DNA of 64,000 nucleotides, from NCBI GenBank assembly GCA_031769625.1, contig JAUIMM010000113.1, forward strand, positions 11,752,501-11,816,500, given 5' to 3'. Source of the stretch: Taudactylus pleione (lineage: Eukaryota; Chordata; Amphibia; Anura; Myobatrachidae). Made by a program: the position numbers and the translations under genes. How positions within the stretch are numbered: the first letter of the stretch is position 1; every line of letters begins with the position of its first letter. The notes below the pieces were generated by a model, which saw only the letters and a program-made list of their open reading frames with translations, was not told the origin of the DNA and did no database searches. Shown piece after piece: positions 45,415 to 56,685 of this stretch.

Positions 45415-46155
45415 TTTGGTAAGAACAATCTAAAAACATTGGTTGCATTAGGGTGTATTCTTCATGATACCATTTAAAACTTAGTGGAGAACTTCTAGTT
45501 GCCAACAGTAAAACATCCTGAGATCATTCATGTGTGGGGTTACTTCTCAGCCAAGGGAGTAGGCTCACTCACAATTTTGCCTAAGAATACAGCCATGAAT
45601 AAAGAATGGTACCAAAACATCCTCCAAGAGCAACTTTTCCCAACCATCCAAGAACAGTTTGGTGAGAAACAATGCCATTTCCAGCATAATGGAGCACCTT
45701 AAGGCAAAAGTGATAACTAAGTGGCTCGGAGAACAAAACATTGACATTTTGGGTCCATGGCCAGGAAACTCCCCAGACCTTAATCCCATTGAGAACTTGT
45801 GGTCACTCCTCAAGAGGTGGATGGACAAAATTGTGACAAACTCCAAGCATTGATTAGGCAAGAATGGGCTGCCATCAGTCTGTATGTGGCCCAGAAGTTG
45901 ATTGACAGCATGCCAGGACAAATTGCAGAGGTCTTGAAAAAGAAGGGTCAACACTACAAATATTGACTCTTTGCATAAACTTAATGTAATTGTCAATAAT
46001 TGTCAATAAAAGTCTTTGACACTTATGAAATGCTTGTAATTTTACTTCAGTATACCATAGTAACATCTGACAAAAAGGCCTAAAAACACTGAAGCAGCAA
46101 ACTTTGTGAAAACCAATACTTGTGTCATTCTCAAAACTTTTGGCCATGGATGTAT
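45415..46155 (+). mobile_element. Tc1/mariner element, 5'-truncated
   Basis: The right end, AAAACTTTTGGCCATGGATG followed by TA, is the Tc1-type terminus common in vertebrates. Upstream lies the C-terminal half of a transposase. No left terminus is present, so roughly the first half of the element is missing. Confidence 0.9.
45490..45965 (+). pseudogene. Tc1-like transposase, C-terminal part, decayed
   Basis: The plus strand reads PTVKHPEIIHVWGYFSAKGV, then a stretch with KNTAMNKEWYQNIL and CHFQHNGAP, a stop, then in a second frame KVITKWLGEQNIDILGPWPG and NSPDLNPIENLWSLLKRWMD. The last block carries the final acidic catalytic position of the Tc1 DDE triad. Further on, ALIRQEWAAIS and QIAEVLKKKGQHYKY in a third frame complete the C terminus. 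At least one stop and one frameshift disable it; the DNA-binding N terminus is absent. Confidence 0.92.
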
Positions 46156-46322
46156 GTGACATTAAAAATGGAACAAGTGATAGTTAATAGTTAACAATTG
46201 AACTGTGTTTCAACAACTGTAAATAGTTTACCCCATTTAAGAGGATTATGAGGATATTGTTAAAAGTTTGTTGCTGATCATAAGTCTGGAAATGGATATA
46301 ATTACAATAGGAGAACATTTTG

Positions 46323-46616
46323 GAGGAGATGTATCAAGCCCCCCGAAGAGTGGAAAATTAGACAAGTGAGGTTGCTAAAAAGTAACCAATTTTCATAAAG
46401 TTTCCTATAAAATTATAGGTAGAAGTTGACTGGTTGATTGGTTGCTAAGAGCAACTTCTCCACATGTCTACTGAGTGGAGAAATGGAGAAGTTGCTCATA
46501 GCAACCAATCAACTTGTACCTATAATGTTATAGAATCTACTTGATAAATGCTACCTCAAAGCTCATTGGTTGCTATGGGCAACTGTTCCACTATTTTTCC
46601 TGCTTGATATATAAAC
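46323..46616. mobile_element. MITE with GATGTATCAAGC-type ends (about 294 bp)
   Basis: Left GGAGATGTATCAAGCC, right (reverse complement) GGGGTTTATATATCAAGCAG. The interior has mirrored GGTTGCTA/TAGCAACC and GTAGACAT-type segments. No coding region. Confidence 0.7.
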
Positions 46617-46744
46617 CCCTGTGTTCCCAATTGTTAAATGTAATCGAATATTCTAGCACTATAAAAATAAAGTTAATGAACAAAATAAATATATAAATAA
46701 AGTACCTGGTGTGAAGTGACAACATAAAAACTGTATAAAACTTA

Positions 46745-47165
46745 AAATGAGGACACACAGGGCTGAACCTAGGGGTGTGTGACCAGTGCAGCTGCACAGA
46801 GTGCAGGGCTCTGTGGGTGGCACCATCGCTACCCCATGGCCCTTGCTTCTGGCCAGCAGGGTGCCTGGAATGTCACCTTGCAGCCAGCATCATTGCGGAA
46901 GTGACACCCATAGCATCCTTGGGACGCTACAGATAGGCACGCTGCTATGCGCACAGCTGCCCGGAGCATCTTGAAGACACAGTTTGCACTGCAGCACTTC
47001 TGGGGGCCGGTGGTACCTCCCCCTATACCTGATGTCATTATGTCATGCTCAAAGAGGGCGGGGCCAGCACAGGGCACTCTTACGCTTTGTTATGGTCCTG
47101 GGTACACACATACCTTTATAACCGGTGGGAAGAAATATAGTATAGTAACTCTAGGCTGACTCTCT
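46745..47165. other. Unclassified GC-richer block
   Basis: GC content is higher than in the flanks. Frames up to 82 codons on both strands lack recognisable domains. Possibly a decayed repeat. Confidence 0.35.
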
Positions 47166-47469
47166 TTTCTAGGAACAAATGCAAATATTGTGTAGGGTCT
47201 TCTAAGCTCATTTCCAAATGTAACCCACCACCTTTACCCAGGTCAATGTCATACAAGCATCCCTTACCTAAGATGCATTAATTGGAAAACACCAGCGTTT
47301 TGGGGTCACAAACAAAGCCTTTCAAGGTTTCATAGACCTGATGGTGAGGCGTAGAAATAAAAGGATAATATAAAAAAAGAGCCTAATTTTCTGATACATA
47401 TGGGCTTATTCAATTTATATGTTGTGGCATAGGAAAAGATGCAAAGTGGGGTTATGTAATAGGAACAGA

Positions 47470-48067
47470 GGGCCTGATTCAGAGCCGCTCATAAGCAGCC
47501 GCTCGTTCGCTCCGAGCGATGTTCGCACATCTGCGCATGCGTATGGGTCGTAATGCACATGCGCCAACCAGTCAGTGCGGTCGGAAATTGTGTGTTTGCA
47601 AAATAGCGAGTGCCTGCTAATTTGAGTGACAGGATGAGGCGTTTGTGGGTGGTAACAGGGGAAGGTGCTTGAAAACGGGGAGTGGAGATCCGAACGCAGG
47701 CGTGCCAAACGGTCAAAACGGGCGTTTTAAGGTTGTGCATAATTAACAAAGCAGCGTCATCGACCACGTCACTTGGTTGTTTCTTAGCCTGAACTGTTCG
47801 CATGATTGCGGTAGGAAAATCCAACCACAAGCACTGCGAGCAGTTCAGACGCCTTTCGATGTACTCGATTAATCTAATAAATAGCGGAGATGACGTATGA
47901 TGCGAACGGCCAGGGGGCGTCTTTACAAAATAGCGAGCGCATGTTTCATTCGCTCGCTCAAACATAGAGGCGTCAACAGACCGCAAAGAGCGAGCGCTCA
48001 ATTTAAATAGCCGGCCCCTTTTTCTGAACAACCGAGCGCAAATAGTGTCCGGCTCTGAATCAGGCCC
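47470..48067. mobile_element. MITE, 598 bp, 17-bp terminal inverted repeats
   Basis: GGGCCTGATTCAGAGCC at the left and its exact inverse GGCTCTGAATCAGGCCC at the right. CpG-rich interior with repeated GAGCGA/TCGCTC motifs. The 218-codon minus-strand frame through it (47,489-48,145) crosses the element end and has no domain, so I do not call it a gene. No matching target duplication was found (AGA versus TGT). Confidence 0.85.
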
Positions 48068-48788
48068 TGTTCTCAGAAGCAGCACCATTCCAGCTATCTC
48101 GGGTGCAGATTTAAAGCAGCAAATTTTAAAAGGCACCAAAACCACCTAGCTAAAATATAAAATGTCTGTTCCATATTAATTGTGCCCATGAAATTAGATA
48201 ACCCTTTGTATAAATGTCAGTGTTTTATTTTTTAACAATATAAAACATTTGAAACGTTTCTGATACAAATACCAGATGAAAAAAAAATAAAATAACTCCA
48301 AATGAATTACTTTGAGGGTATATGTGAAAACAAAAATATACATTACTGTAGCTGCATTATTTATACATTTTCAGGTGTGTTGGAATAAGAAAAACAAACT
48401 ATACAAGTCCCTGATTCAAAAATGTCATTTTCTGTTCTGCTCTGCTCCTGTGCTTGTCTATCCTCTTGTGAGCTACTATCCCCAAAACAACAGCTTTCCT
48501 ATAATAAGAACTTGCTAAAAATATTTTGCCATCATTTCTCCATTTAAGATGGCTCACTTGGGAGTAAGGTTGCAGAGAACTAAACCATAATGAAAAACTC
48601 TCAATTGTAATGGAAATAATTGAGCAAAACCTACAAAACTTTTGGAGTATAATGTATGAATATATTGTGGTGTCTGGTTTTCAATATGGACTTGGGAAAT
48701 TTATGCTATCCAGTTAAAATAATATATAAAGCAATAACTCACTTCACAAAGAATTTGTGTAGTATTAATACCTCTGACCTTGGCACTT
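48068..48788. other. AT-rich DNA, nothing recognised
   Basis: No coding or repeat structure that I can support. Confidence 0.5.
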
Positions 48789-48796
48789 ATTATAAG

Positions 48797-49091
48797 TAGA
48801 GATGTACATGAACAGCCGTGTTTTGGTCAAAGCCAACCTCAAGTGTTTTGGTTCTGTTTGGTTTTGGATTTCTTTAAAATTGATAATAACAGCTACAATC
48901 ATTTAATTTGGACATGTTTACATGCAATCCAAAACCTGATATTCGGATTTTAAATTCGAGTTCCGAAATTACAGAAGACCTGAGCTGGGGTTTGGAACCC
49001 CAAAAGTGATCCAAGTCAGTACTTGATTCAACTCGGAGCTCCAAAGTTTGGGTGTGTTCAGTTTTCAGGAAAACCAAACTGCACATCTTTA
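48797..49091. mobile_element. Non-autonomous hAT element, 295 bp
   Basis: Left end TAGAGATGTACATGAACAGC, right end GCACATCTTTA. Flanks ATTATAAG (48,789-48,796) and CTTATAAG (49,092-49,099) match at 7 of 8 bases. Subterminal GTGTTTTGGT is shared with other hAT copies here. Confidence 0.85.
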
Positions 49092-49099
49092 CTTATAAG

Positions 49100-50029
49100 A
49101 CACCCAAACAGCTAATAAAGCATAGTATACACATGTAGTACCTCCATACATGGGAGAAGTAGCTGAATACGTGCCTAGGTGTCTCACTCCAATTGCCTAT
49201 GCTCTACATGAATATTGTCTAGCTACATGTAGACTAGGCTAAGTGAAACAAAACACAGACACGGAATAAATCCGTCACTCCTGGCGCTGGTATCTTAAAT
49301 ACTATTTGAAAAAATGAGTCAATTCACAATAAATCCAGAATAAAAAATAAAGAATGTAAAAATAATAAACTCGGCAGCAAGTGATTTAAGCCAGGTGTAG
49401 GCTTATAATATGTGAGACAAACTAAAGAAACGAATATCGCTGCGCTAAGTTTAAACAGATGGGTGTATTGCAATAATCTGCTCCCTATTTTAAACAAACA
49501 GAAGACCTGTAAAACAGTAATAAATTGTTTTAATATATAGATGCAAATATAAAAAGGAATCTGTTACATAGTCACATAAATAGGCCCATTCATGAATAAA
49601 TTGCATATAAACAATAGCAATTAGCAGATACAATGTAGCAAATGCATATCTCCCATACTATGTTGCAAAATATGCACAGAAAAAGTAAAAACAGTGGAGT
49701 AATTCTAAATATATTTACCCTTCCAGATATGGTGGTATAGAGTCCTGGTCAAGTGGTAGACTGGGGCTCAGTGTGATGAGCACCCGTAATTTAGTTGCAG
49801 TCTTTATTGGTCATTGGCCACCAAATATGTGCAGCTTTCACTGGCTCAGTAGCTGGATCTGTGGGAGCACTGTGGAGACACTGCGGGGAGCCGTGTTGTG
49901 TGCACGTGGTGTCGGAGATGCTGAATACAGCTGTCACGCTGTTTGGAATAGTCCAAGTGCAAGCAATAATTGGCAAGTGTAAGCGCTCGCTGTCAGACCT
50001 CCTCGTGTACTGCGTAATCATTCACTGTC
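49100..50029. other. Unclassified DNA beside the third hAT copy
   Basis: 49,100-49,725 is AT-rich and featureless. 49,730-50,029 has higher GC; its frames are open on both strands without domains. Confidence 0.4.
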
Positions 50030-50032
50030 TCC

Positions 50033-50980
50033 CCTGTCATTTTTTAAAAAAAATCCAAACCACCAAGTTTATTGTTTTTGTAAAACATGGGATGTGTTCA
50101 AATTCACCCAGTTGTAATGCTCTCACAATGTTATTTGCATTATCGGAAATTATAAATTCTGAGGAGAGTCCTAGCATGGTAAGCCATTTCGCTATGACAT
50201 CCCTAAGTTTTTCTACCAGGTTGACACCAGTATGCCTCTTAGTGAAGCCAGTGATACAGAGAGTAGCCTGCCTTTGAATAAGTTGGCAATGTGTGTTAGA
50301 TGCTGCTGCTCAAGGCGATACACCAATCCAGGTGGCTGTCACAGTTATTTAACCTTTAGTTTGACCAGTACTGCTTGATAGCGGACAATGGGTATAATGG
50401 CATTTGCTAGGCCAATAACAATTTTTTTTAATGTCCCAGTACAGGCACTGAATTACTGTTCTGGTAAAAAAGAATTGAGAAGGAATTTGATAGCAGGGAC
50501 ACTGGACCTCAATTAACTGTCTAAAACCAGAGACATTGATGGCAGATATTTGGATGAAGATCTAATGCTAGCATGTGCGTCATGGCTTCAGTGATCCGTT
50601 ACGCAACTGGATGGCAGTTTTCATACTTGCTTCCTCTTGCAGAGGATAGTTTCACAGTAAATTGTTGTTTGAAACTACTAGTCTTCTTGGTCCCCTTTTG
50701 GCATGAAGATTTACCACCAGCAGCAGACCTAGCATGCAAGGATTCTTCTGGGGAATCCTGATCAGTTATGATTTGCAAATTGGAAACAGGAAGACTACCT
50801 CCAATAATTAATGAGGAGATTGATGATGAAGGTGTAGGCGATGGACATTGCATGTGCTTGGATCTACCCATGCTGCTACAAGCTGATGCTGGGCTGCTCT
50901 GTATTATTTTACAGGATTTTTGAGATTTTCCCAAATAATTTGCATGAACTCTCTGCAATTGACATAACAGTAATGGCACA
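50033..50980 (-). pseudogene. hAT transposase core fragment
   Basis: The minus strand carries the Ser-rich linker (ISSLIIGGSLPVSNL, parallel to ISSVMIRGSPASNLL in the other copy), QQFTVKLSSARGSKYENCHP, and then the catalytic-core region in broken frames. The BED finger and C-terminal dimerisation region are missing. Inactive. Confidence 0.85.
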
Positions 50981-51030
50981 CTAATGGCTTTTTTTTAACA
51001 CAACAATGTTTTTATTGCCTGAAGAACACA

Positions 51031-51558
51031 CTGGGGCCTGCTATGCGCTTGCAAGCGAGTCAATGTTGGGGCATTGCACATGCGCAGCGTGCGCAATGCA
51101 CGTGTGCAAGCCCAGGAGTGAGTGAGAAATTCGCTCGCTCTGGGGCTCGCTACAAACTGGGCGGCTGTTGGTGTTGATCGACAGCTTGCCCCGTTTTGTA
51201 GGCGGGGAGGGGGGGGTGGCTGGTTAAACGTAGGCATTCCTGAAGGAATGCCTGCCATTTGAGGGCGGCCCTACTGAAATCACAAGTGATGTCAGTAGTG
51301 AGCTTCCGGCTCTATTAGAGCCGGAAGCTCACTGGGGCTTGCGGCAGACGAGACCCTACCACAAGGGTCTTGTCGCAAGCCCGATGGTAGCGACCATCGC
51401 GACCATCACCTGGCCGCTCGCAAAAGCTGTGGGTGGTTACCCACAGCTTAGTGAGCGGCCAGCTTAGTGTGCAGCCAGGAGGCCGGTTTCCAAAAAAAAG
51501 CAGCTGCCCTGATTCAGAGCGAGAACTCGCTTCTTGCGAGCGGCTCTGAATCAGGGCC
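51031..51558. mobile_element. Hairpin-train MITE, copy A
   Basis: About 528 bp. Palindromes follow each other: AGGCATTCCTGAAGGAATGC at about 51,231, GAGCTTCCGGCTCT / AGAGCCGGAAGCTC at 51,300-51,331, GGGCTTGCG and AGACCCT with their inverses at 51,335-51,381, AGCTGTGGGT / ACCCACAGCT at 51,426-51,450, and a terminal hairpin (GATTCAGAGCGAGAACTCGC and GCGAGCGGCTCTGAATC). Related to 56,137-56,685 and 58,582-59,051. Flanked by ACA on both sides (weak support). The left end is less clear than the right. Confidence 0.78.
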
Positions 51559-51559
51559 A

Positions 51560-51890
51560 CAGTGAGGTCCTAATGGATTTTTTAACACATTGTCTGGTCA
51601 CACAACACAGTGCCTCACAGTGCTTCTATAGTAGTGTCACCCAATGGTGTTTTTTTTAATAACACAGTGCCTCTTTAACACAGTGCTCCTAATGCCATTT
51701 TTTTACATAGTGCCTGCCTGAACCTACAACAGTGTTTATTTTTAACACAGTGTATGAAGCCCTGAACACACAACACAATGCCTCACAGTGCTCCTATGGC
51801 ATTTTTTTTAAAACAACAAATTGCTCCTTTAACACTGTGCTCCTATGGAATTTTTTAGTGCCTGAAAGTGAAGTGAGTGCCTCACAGTGT
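51560..51890. repeat. Degenerate tandem tract
   Basis: Repeated variants of TTTTTTAACACAGTGCCTCA and CACAGTGCTCCTATGG-type strings at irregular 40-60 bp spacing. Confidence 0.7.
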
Positions 51891-52097
51891 TGAAGCCCAC
51901 AGTCCACACTCTCTCCCTCCAATTTCCTGTGTTAAATGGTGCCTGACAAGAGTGGAACTTTTATATTCAATCCAAAAAACACAATATCTGATGCCGAGAA
52001 GATGACGTAATCCAAAACACGTGAGATCCGGCTCCATGAAGGTGATGTTTTGCCTCTTTCTGGGATCCAAGCTTGTCGAAAAGACCCACGCTTGGGC

Positions 52098-52625
52098 TCA
52101 GGGCCTGACTCAATAAAAGATTGCTATTCTGCTTAGACGCACACAACACAGTTGCTAATATCAGCGATGATACGTCAATAATTGCATTTGCATTGTGATC
52201 GCAGCCTAACATAAGGACGCCCACCTCCCCTTACTCACATCCGTATACTTGGACAACATAGCAAAATAATCGGTAACAGAGTAACATCAGACCAATATGC
52301 ACAGTTAAGGAATGTCAGACCGCACTCAGGAATTGCTTACTTCAGTGCACGCTATGAGGCCTCAGGCTGCGTCTAGTATCGCAGTGGCTAATTTATGGAC
52401 ACCCATGCAACGCCGTCCCAACGCACTGGCACGCCTGCTTTTGACTGACCACCCCCCATCACCACCCACACACGGCACTTCCTGTCAATCACTCTGCCAT
52501 AGGTCTGCGTATCCTTTGCGATCGCAGTCCCGATCACAGTGGCAGGTTCGCGCACGCGCAGTACGCAACAATCGGCCGATTGTGTGCATACACGCAACTG
52601 CGATCCTTGCTGAATCAGACTTCTG
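52098..52625. mobile_element. MITE of the 1,697 type
   Basis: Starts GGGCCTGACTCAATAAAAGA and shares GATTGCTATTCTGCTTA, GTTGCTAATATCAGCG-like text and ACATAAGGACGCCCAC with 1,697-1,805. The end near 52,610-52,625 reads GCTGAATCAGACTTC, a decayed inverse terminus. Confidence 0.62.
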
Positions 52626-52984
52626 TTTGATTCATAACCCCTAAGTTTGGGTGTGTTTGTATTCCAGGAATATATACCTGCACATCCCTTCAAGACATAA
52701 TAACAATATCGTACAATTCAATCTTTGAAAATAAAAATGTGATAGGGAAAATTAATAGCTAAGAAAAAAAAAAATACAAAATAAAGCAGTCAATGAATAA
52801 TGTTATCAATATATAAGTCACTAGTGTGTATTACTTCTTTGGCCATAATAAAGAAGAGTCTCATATTAATCATAGTGGCCAGAGGTGAATAAATAATCCA
52901 GTGTGAAGCAAAATTAGCAGTAACATTTTTAAGAATGTCAATCCTAATAGATTCCCATCACAGAACATTAAGCCATCATCCCCA

Positions 52985-53465
52985 TGGGATGTAGTCAAAA
53001 GATCGACGATGAAGATATCAACATTAATACTGTTAACACCACATTTATGACTTCGACAATGTTAAAATGTCAACAGGTTTGCCTTGACATTCTCACAATG
53101 GTAAAATGGCTGTCAGCAAAAGGGTTAGGGTTAGGCTGCCGTGAGGGGTTAGAGTTAGGCTGTGAGGGGGAAGTTAAGGTTAGGCAGTAGAGGGAGGGTT
53201 AGGGTTAGGGATTAGGATGAGTGATTGGAGAGAATTACCCAGCGGAACACCAGAGGATCTCAGCTCTGACATGGGAAGTCACAATGACATGACCACCAGG
53301 ACTCAGAAGCCGAGCTGGACTCACTACTACCAACAGGAGCAGAGTAAGTTACCACTGGGCTACCAGGGATGATATGTAGACCTTCTAACTGTCTTCTAAC
53401 ATGATGTGTGTTGACATTGTTACAGTCGATATTATGAACATGACTGTCAACATATCATACCACTC
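52985..53465. mobile_element. Probable MITE with TTAGGG-rich core
   Basis: Subterminal segments rich in GACATTGT/TGTCAACA text lie on both sides (52,990-53,110 and 53,400-53,455), partly mirrored. The centre, 53,118-53,215, holds GGGTTAGGGTTAGG several times. No coding region. Confidence 0.55.
53118..53215 (+). repeat. Short interstitial telomere-like repeats (TTAGGG variants)
   Basis: GGGTTAGGGTTAGGCTGCCG and AGGGTTAGGGTTAGGGATTA flank degenerate GGTTAGAGTTAGG units. Perfect TTAGGG runs are only two or three units long. Confidence 0.8.
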
Positions 53466-54390
53466 CCTTCACATTACATCACCAGTGAAAGCATTGTGAT
53501 TCTTTCTTTTAGCTGCATAATCCGGGACTAAAGTCCAGTTGCAATTTATAGTAACTTGATCATTAACAATGCTTGCCCTGGACAAATAAATTGATAAATT
53601 GAGTTGAGTAGTGGATGTTTTTAACGTTTTGGCACATCAGAGACTCTGGGATGACAAGGAGCCCCCATAGTGGTAGAAGGGGCAAAACGCATCAGAGGAT
53701 CCCCAGTTGTTACATCTACCTGATTATTACCAATACACGTCTTTTTGATCCAGTGGAGACGGAGAATCAGCCCTTTATACCAACCAGCACATGCAACCTT
53801 ATACGCACCTGCCAGCGGGTGAGATCTGCATTACACTGTACATCCAAGAGCACAACGTTGTAACCATGGAGGCTGGCTCAGAACAGATTGGAGGTACCAT
53901 ACCCCTGGTGAGGGACTCCGGTGTAACGCTGTCAGCATATTCCCAGTGACTGGTGGAGCTTGGTTGCACATGCAAGTACAGGTGACTGTGCAGCATGTAC
54001 TTTATTGTGCTATTTATATCCCTGTTGGCAGCTTGACATTGGAATATTCAGGTGCTTAATACAGCAGTATTTCATGAGTTTTCTCCAATTGGACTGTATC
54101 TTTAATCCTCAGGAGAGATTTTATATATACCTGGCTCAAATAATACGATCACTTATGATAGCCTAGAGCTAAGCCGCGGCACCAATCACCTCAGGAGAAA
54201 GATAGCCTATATCTGCATTTAAATATTTCGACTGAATCTCCAGTATTTATACTCAATATATCAGTCTGCATGCATAATTAAGGATTGGCGTGTCACTGTT
54301 CATATATTAGGTATTGGTCGGCAGGTTTGGTGCTTACAATTTGTATTCTATTAATCCATATAGGGACTAGTGTCCTTTAATTTTATCTTT
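53466..54390. other. Intergenic DNA, nothing recognised
   Basis: Frames up to 82 codons without domains. Confidence 0.5.
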
Positions 54391-54398
54391 TATATATA

Positions 54399-54839
54399 CA
54401 GGTTTAGTCTCCCATATCCAAAATGCTTGGGACCAGGGGTATTTTGGATAATGGAATATTCCATATTTTGGAATATTTGCATATCATAATGAAATATCTT
54501 GGGAATGGGACCCTAATATACACACATAATGCATTTATGTGTTATATACACCTTATACACACAGCCTGCAGGTAATTTTATACAATATTTTCAATAATTT
54601 TGTGGCTCAAGCAAAGTTTGTGTACAGAAATTAAATTCATTTATGTTTCATATACACCTTATACACACAGCCTGAGGGTAATTGTATTCAATATTTTTAA
54701 TAATGTGTGCCTTAGACAAAGTTTGTGTACATTAAGCCATCAAAAATCAAAAGGTTTCATTATCTCAGTCATGCCAAAATTATTCCGTATTTCGGAATAT
54801 TCCGTATTTCTGAATATTTGGATATGGGAGACTCAACCT
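54399..54839. mobile_element. Tigger/pogo-like non-autonomous element
   Basis: Starts CAGGTTTAGTCTCCCATATC and ends GATATGGGAGACTCAACCT, with TA at each border. Inside, ACACCTTATACACACAGCCT, the following GGTAATT block, and CAAAGTTTGTGTAC occur twice (near 54,549-54,620 and 54,655-54,731). Layout, CAG start and TA flanks fit pogo/Tigger-type elements. Confidence 0.75.
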
Positions 54840-54855
54840 TATCTAGTAGCTAGTA

Positions 54856-54946
54856 CATGTTTTAGCTAGATAATTGCAGGTTACAATTTTCAATATACTG
54901 TATGTATATTGAAAATTGTAACCTGCAATTATCTAGCTAAAACATG
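54856..54946. repeat. Perfect hairpin, 42-bp arms, 7-base loop
   Basis: The arm 54,856-54,897 (starting CATGTTTTAGCTAGATAATT) is exactly reverse-complementary to 54,905-54,946, with no mismatch. The loop is CTGTATG. It begins 16 bases after the Tigger-like element. Could be a very young foldback sequence, an inverted-duplication scar or a small-RNA precursor; the sequence alone cannot decide. Confidence 0.95.
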
Positions 54947-55360
54947 ATATTAAGATCAATTATACATTATTATTAAATGTTTTTATTTTTCAAGATCGAG
55001 ATTCCGATTGAATTATTTTCTGCCATCTCACACATATTTTATAATTAATTAGCGTAGAATCCATCTTTGTTGTTTCATATTGGTCTAATTATATGGAGTC
55101 TTTCACCAGCTCCTAGAGAGATTCTGCAGCTAGAGTTATATGAGTAATCTGTATATTTAAGTTGTATAATAATAGCCCACTGACAGCACTGAAGCTATTG
55201 TTTAGTTTTATGACAGGGAGGAGCATCAAAAACAGCTATTGAAAAATCACTCCCTTAAAGCCAAAACCTACTCTGGACATTGCGTAAGCGCACAAACCAA
55301 TACATCACACTCATGTAAAATCAGCATACATGGGTAAAGATGCTACATGTGCTTTAGGAT

Positions 55361-55452
55361 GTGCTTCTCCACTGCAGCAGTAATTAACTGTATTGTTTCT
55401 TTTGCATAAACTATTATGGGAAATTAAGACTAAACACAGATATACAAGATGC

Positions 55453-55488
<36 letters not shown>

Positions 55489-55650
55489 AATATAAATAAA
55501 TAAATATGTTTCAGTGGTGTGCCTCTTTACAGCAGCAGTAGTTAACTGTATTGTTTCTTTTGGATAAACTATTATGGGAAATTAAGACTAAAAACAGATA
55601 TACAAAATGCATAATATATATATGATAATATAAATAAATACGTTTCAGTG
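55361..55650. repeat. Tandem duplication, about 140-bp unit
   Basis: TTAACTGTATTGTTTCTTTT, then ATAAACTATTATGGGAAATT, AGACTAAA-ACAGATATACAA and GCATAATATATATA occur in both halves (about 55,385-55,515 and 55,516-55,650). The (TA)n tract (55,457-55,485) is longer in the first. Confidence 0.92.
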
Positions 55651-56136
55651 CCTTTGTAACCCCCTTTTACACTCCAAAGAGACACCAGGCCACCAACTCC
55701 CACTCCACTAGTCTAATGTACCCACCTATTTCCTCCCCATAAGTGGTTCATATAATATTATCAGTGCCTCCACCCAAGTACTAGTATATAGTGTGGGCCT
55801 ACTTGGGAAAACCCTATTATGCAAATATTAGAACAATGTAATAATAAATTGAGTAATCCAGTTAAGTAGACTTGTAGTTTAATATAGATGTCTATCATAC
55901 TGTACTTAAAGCATATACAAACTATAACCATTAATAATTGCCTGCATTACCATATACATGGCTATTAGGTTTCTTTTGATAAACACATTTATAGTGGGAA
56001 GCTTAGACCCACAGAGTTACATTTTACCTTGCTACATTCTTAAATACATAGCGTACAATAGAAATTACATAACAGGTACACAGGTCTGAGGATTATATGA
56101 TGACCTAATCCCCCTTCTAAAAAAGTAATACACTAA

Positions 56137-56685
56137 GGCCCTCATTCAGAGCCGGACGCTCTGAGCAGAGCGCACGTTCTGAATGAGGGCCGTCCTCCAT
56201 AATTATGGAGCGTCCTCCTGGACGCTCGTATAGCTGTGGGTCACCACCCACAGCCTATATGAGTGTGCAGGTTGATGGCCGCGATGGTCTTGACCATCGC
56301 GACCATCGCCACTGCGAGCCGGAGCCTGCGGTTGAGTTTCTCAACCGCAAGGCCCGGAGTGATTTTGGCTCTATCAGAGCCAAAATCACTCCCACTGACA
56401 TCACTAGTGATGTCAGTGGGCCGGCTTCTGATGGTAGGCGTTCCCTTGGGAACTCCCCCGTCTGGGAGGCACGCCCCCGGCACGCCCACCAAAGGGGGCG
56501 TGCTGTCAATCAACATCGACAGCACGCCCCCTTTGATCAGACACAACGAGCGAAGGAAAGTCCTTCACTCGTCGCGTCTGGCACATGCGCACGACGGAGC
56601 TCCCTCCGTCGTGCGCATGCGCAGTGCACACCATCGACCCACTTGCGAGCAGACAGCCGCTTGCGAGTGGGTCTGAATCAGGCCC
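56137..56685. mobile_element. Hairpin-train MITE, copy B (549 bp, TAA flanks)
   Basis: Ends GGCCCTCATTCAGAGCC and GGGTCTGAATCAGGCCC; TAA on both sides (56,134-56,136 and 56,686-56,688). I count about twelve consecutive hairpins. Examples: GAGCGTCC/GGACGCTC, GCTGTGGGT/ACCCACAGC, GCGATGGTC/GACCATCGC, TGCGGTTGAG/CTCAACCGCA, 56,358-56,390 (15-bp arms), 56,391-56,420 (a 30-bp palindrome without loop), 56,491-56,534 (17-bp arms) and 56,584-56,619 (16-bp arms). All these stems are perfect. The 168-codon plus frame over it is an artefact. Confidence 0.92.

Larger units (their letters stand above)
50033..52690 (-). mobile_element. Third hAT copy, with later insertions
   Basis: 50,033-50,980 aligns with 13,040-13,930 of the 5-kb element, block by block. 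Near 52,680 the sequence GCACATCCCT is a TAGGGATGTGC-type terminus on the minus strand. In between lie a hairpin-rich MITE (51,031-51,558), a degenerate repeat tract (about 51,560-51,890) in the position of the 5' tandem arrays, and a second MITE-like segment (52,098-52,625). Confidence 0.78.

Noticed and set aside
47467..48070. 3-bp target duplication of the 598-bp MITE
   Set aside because: Flanking triplets are AGA and TGT, so no duplication can be claimed.
47489..48145. 218-codon minus-strand frame
   Set aside because: Mostly inside a MITE with 17-bp terminal repeats and crossing its boundary. No domain is recognisable.
53118..53215. Chromosome-fusion telomere relic
   Set aside because: Only two or three perfect units occur in a row, and the tract sits in the centre of a probable MITE.
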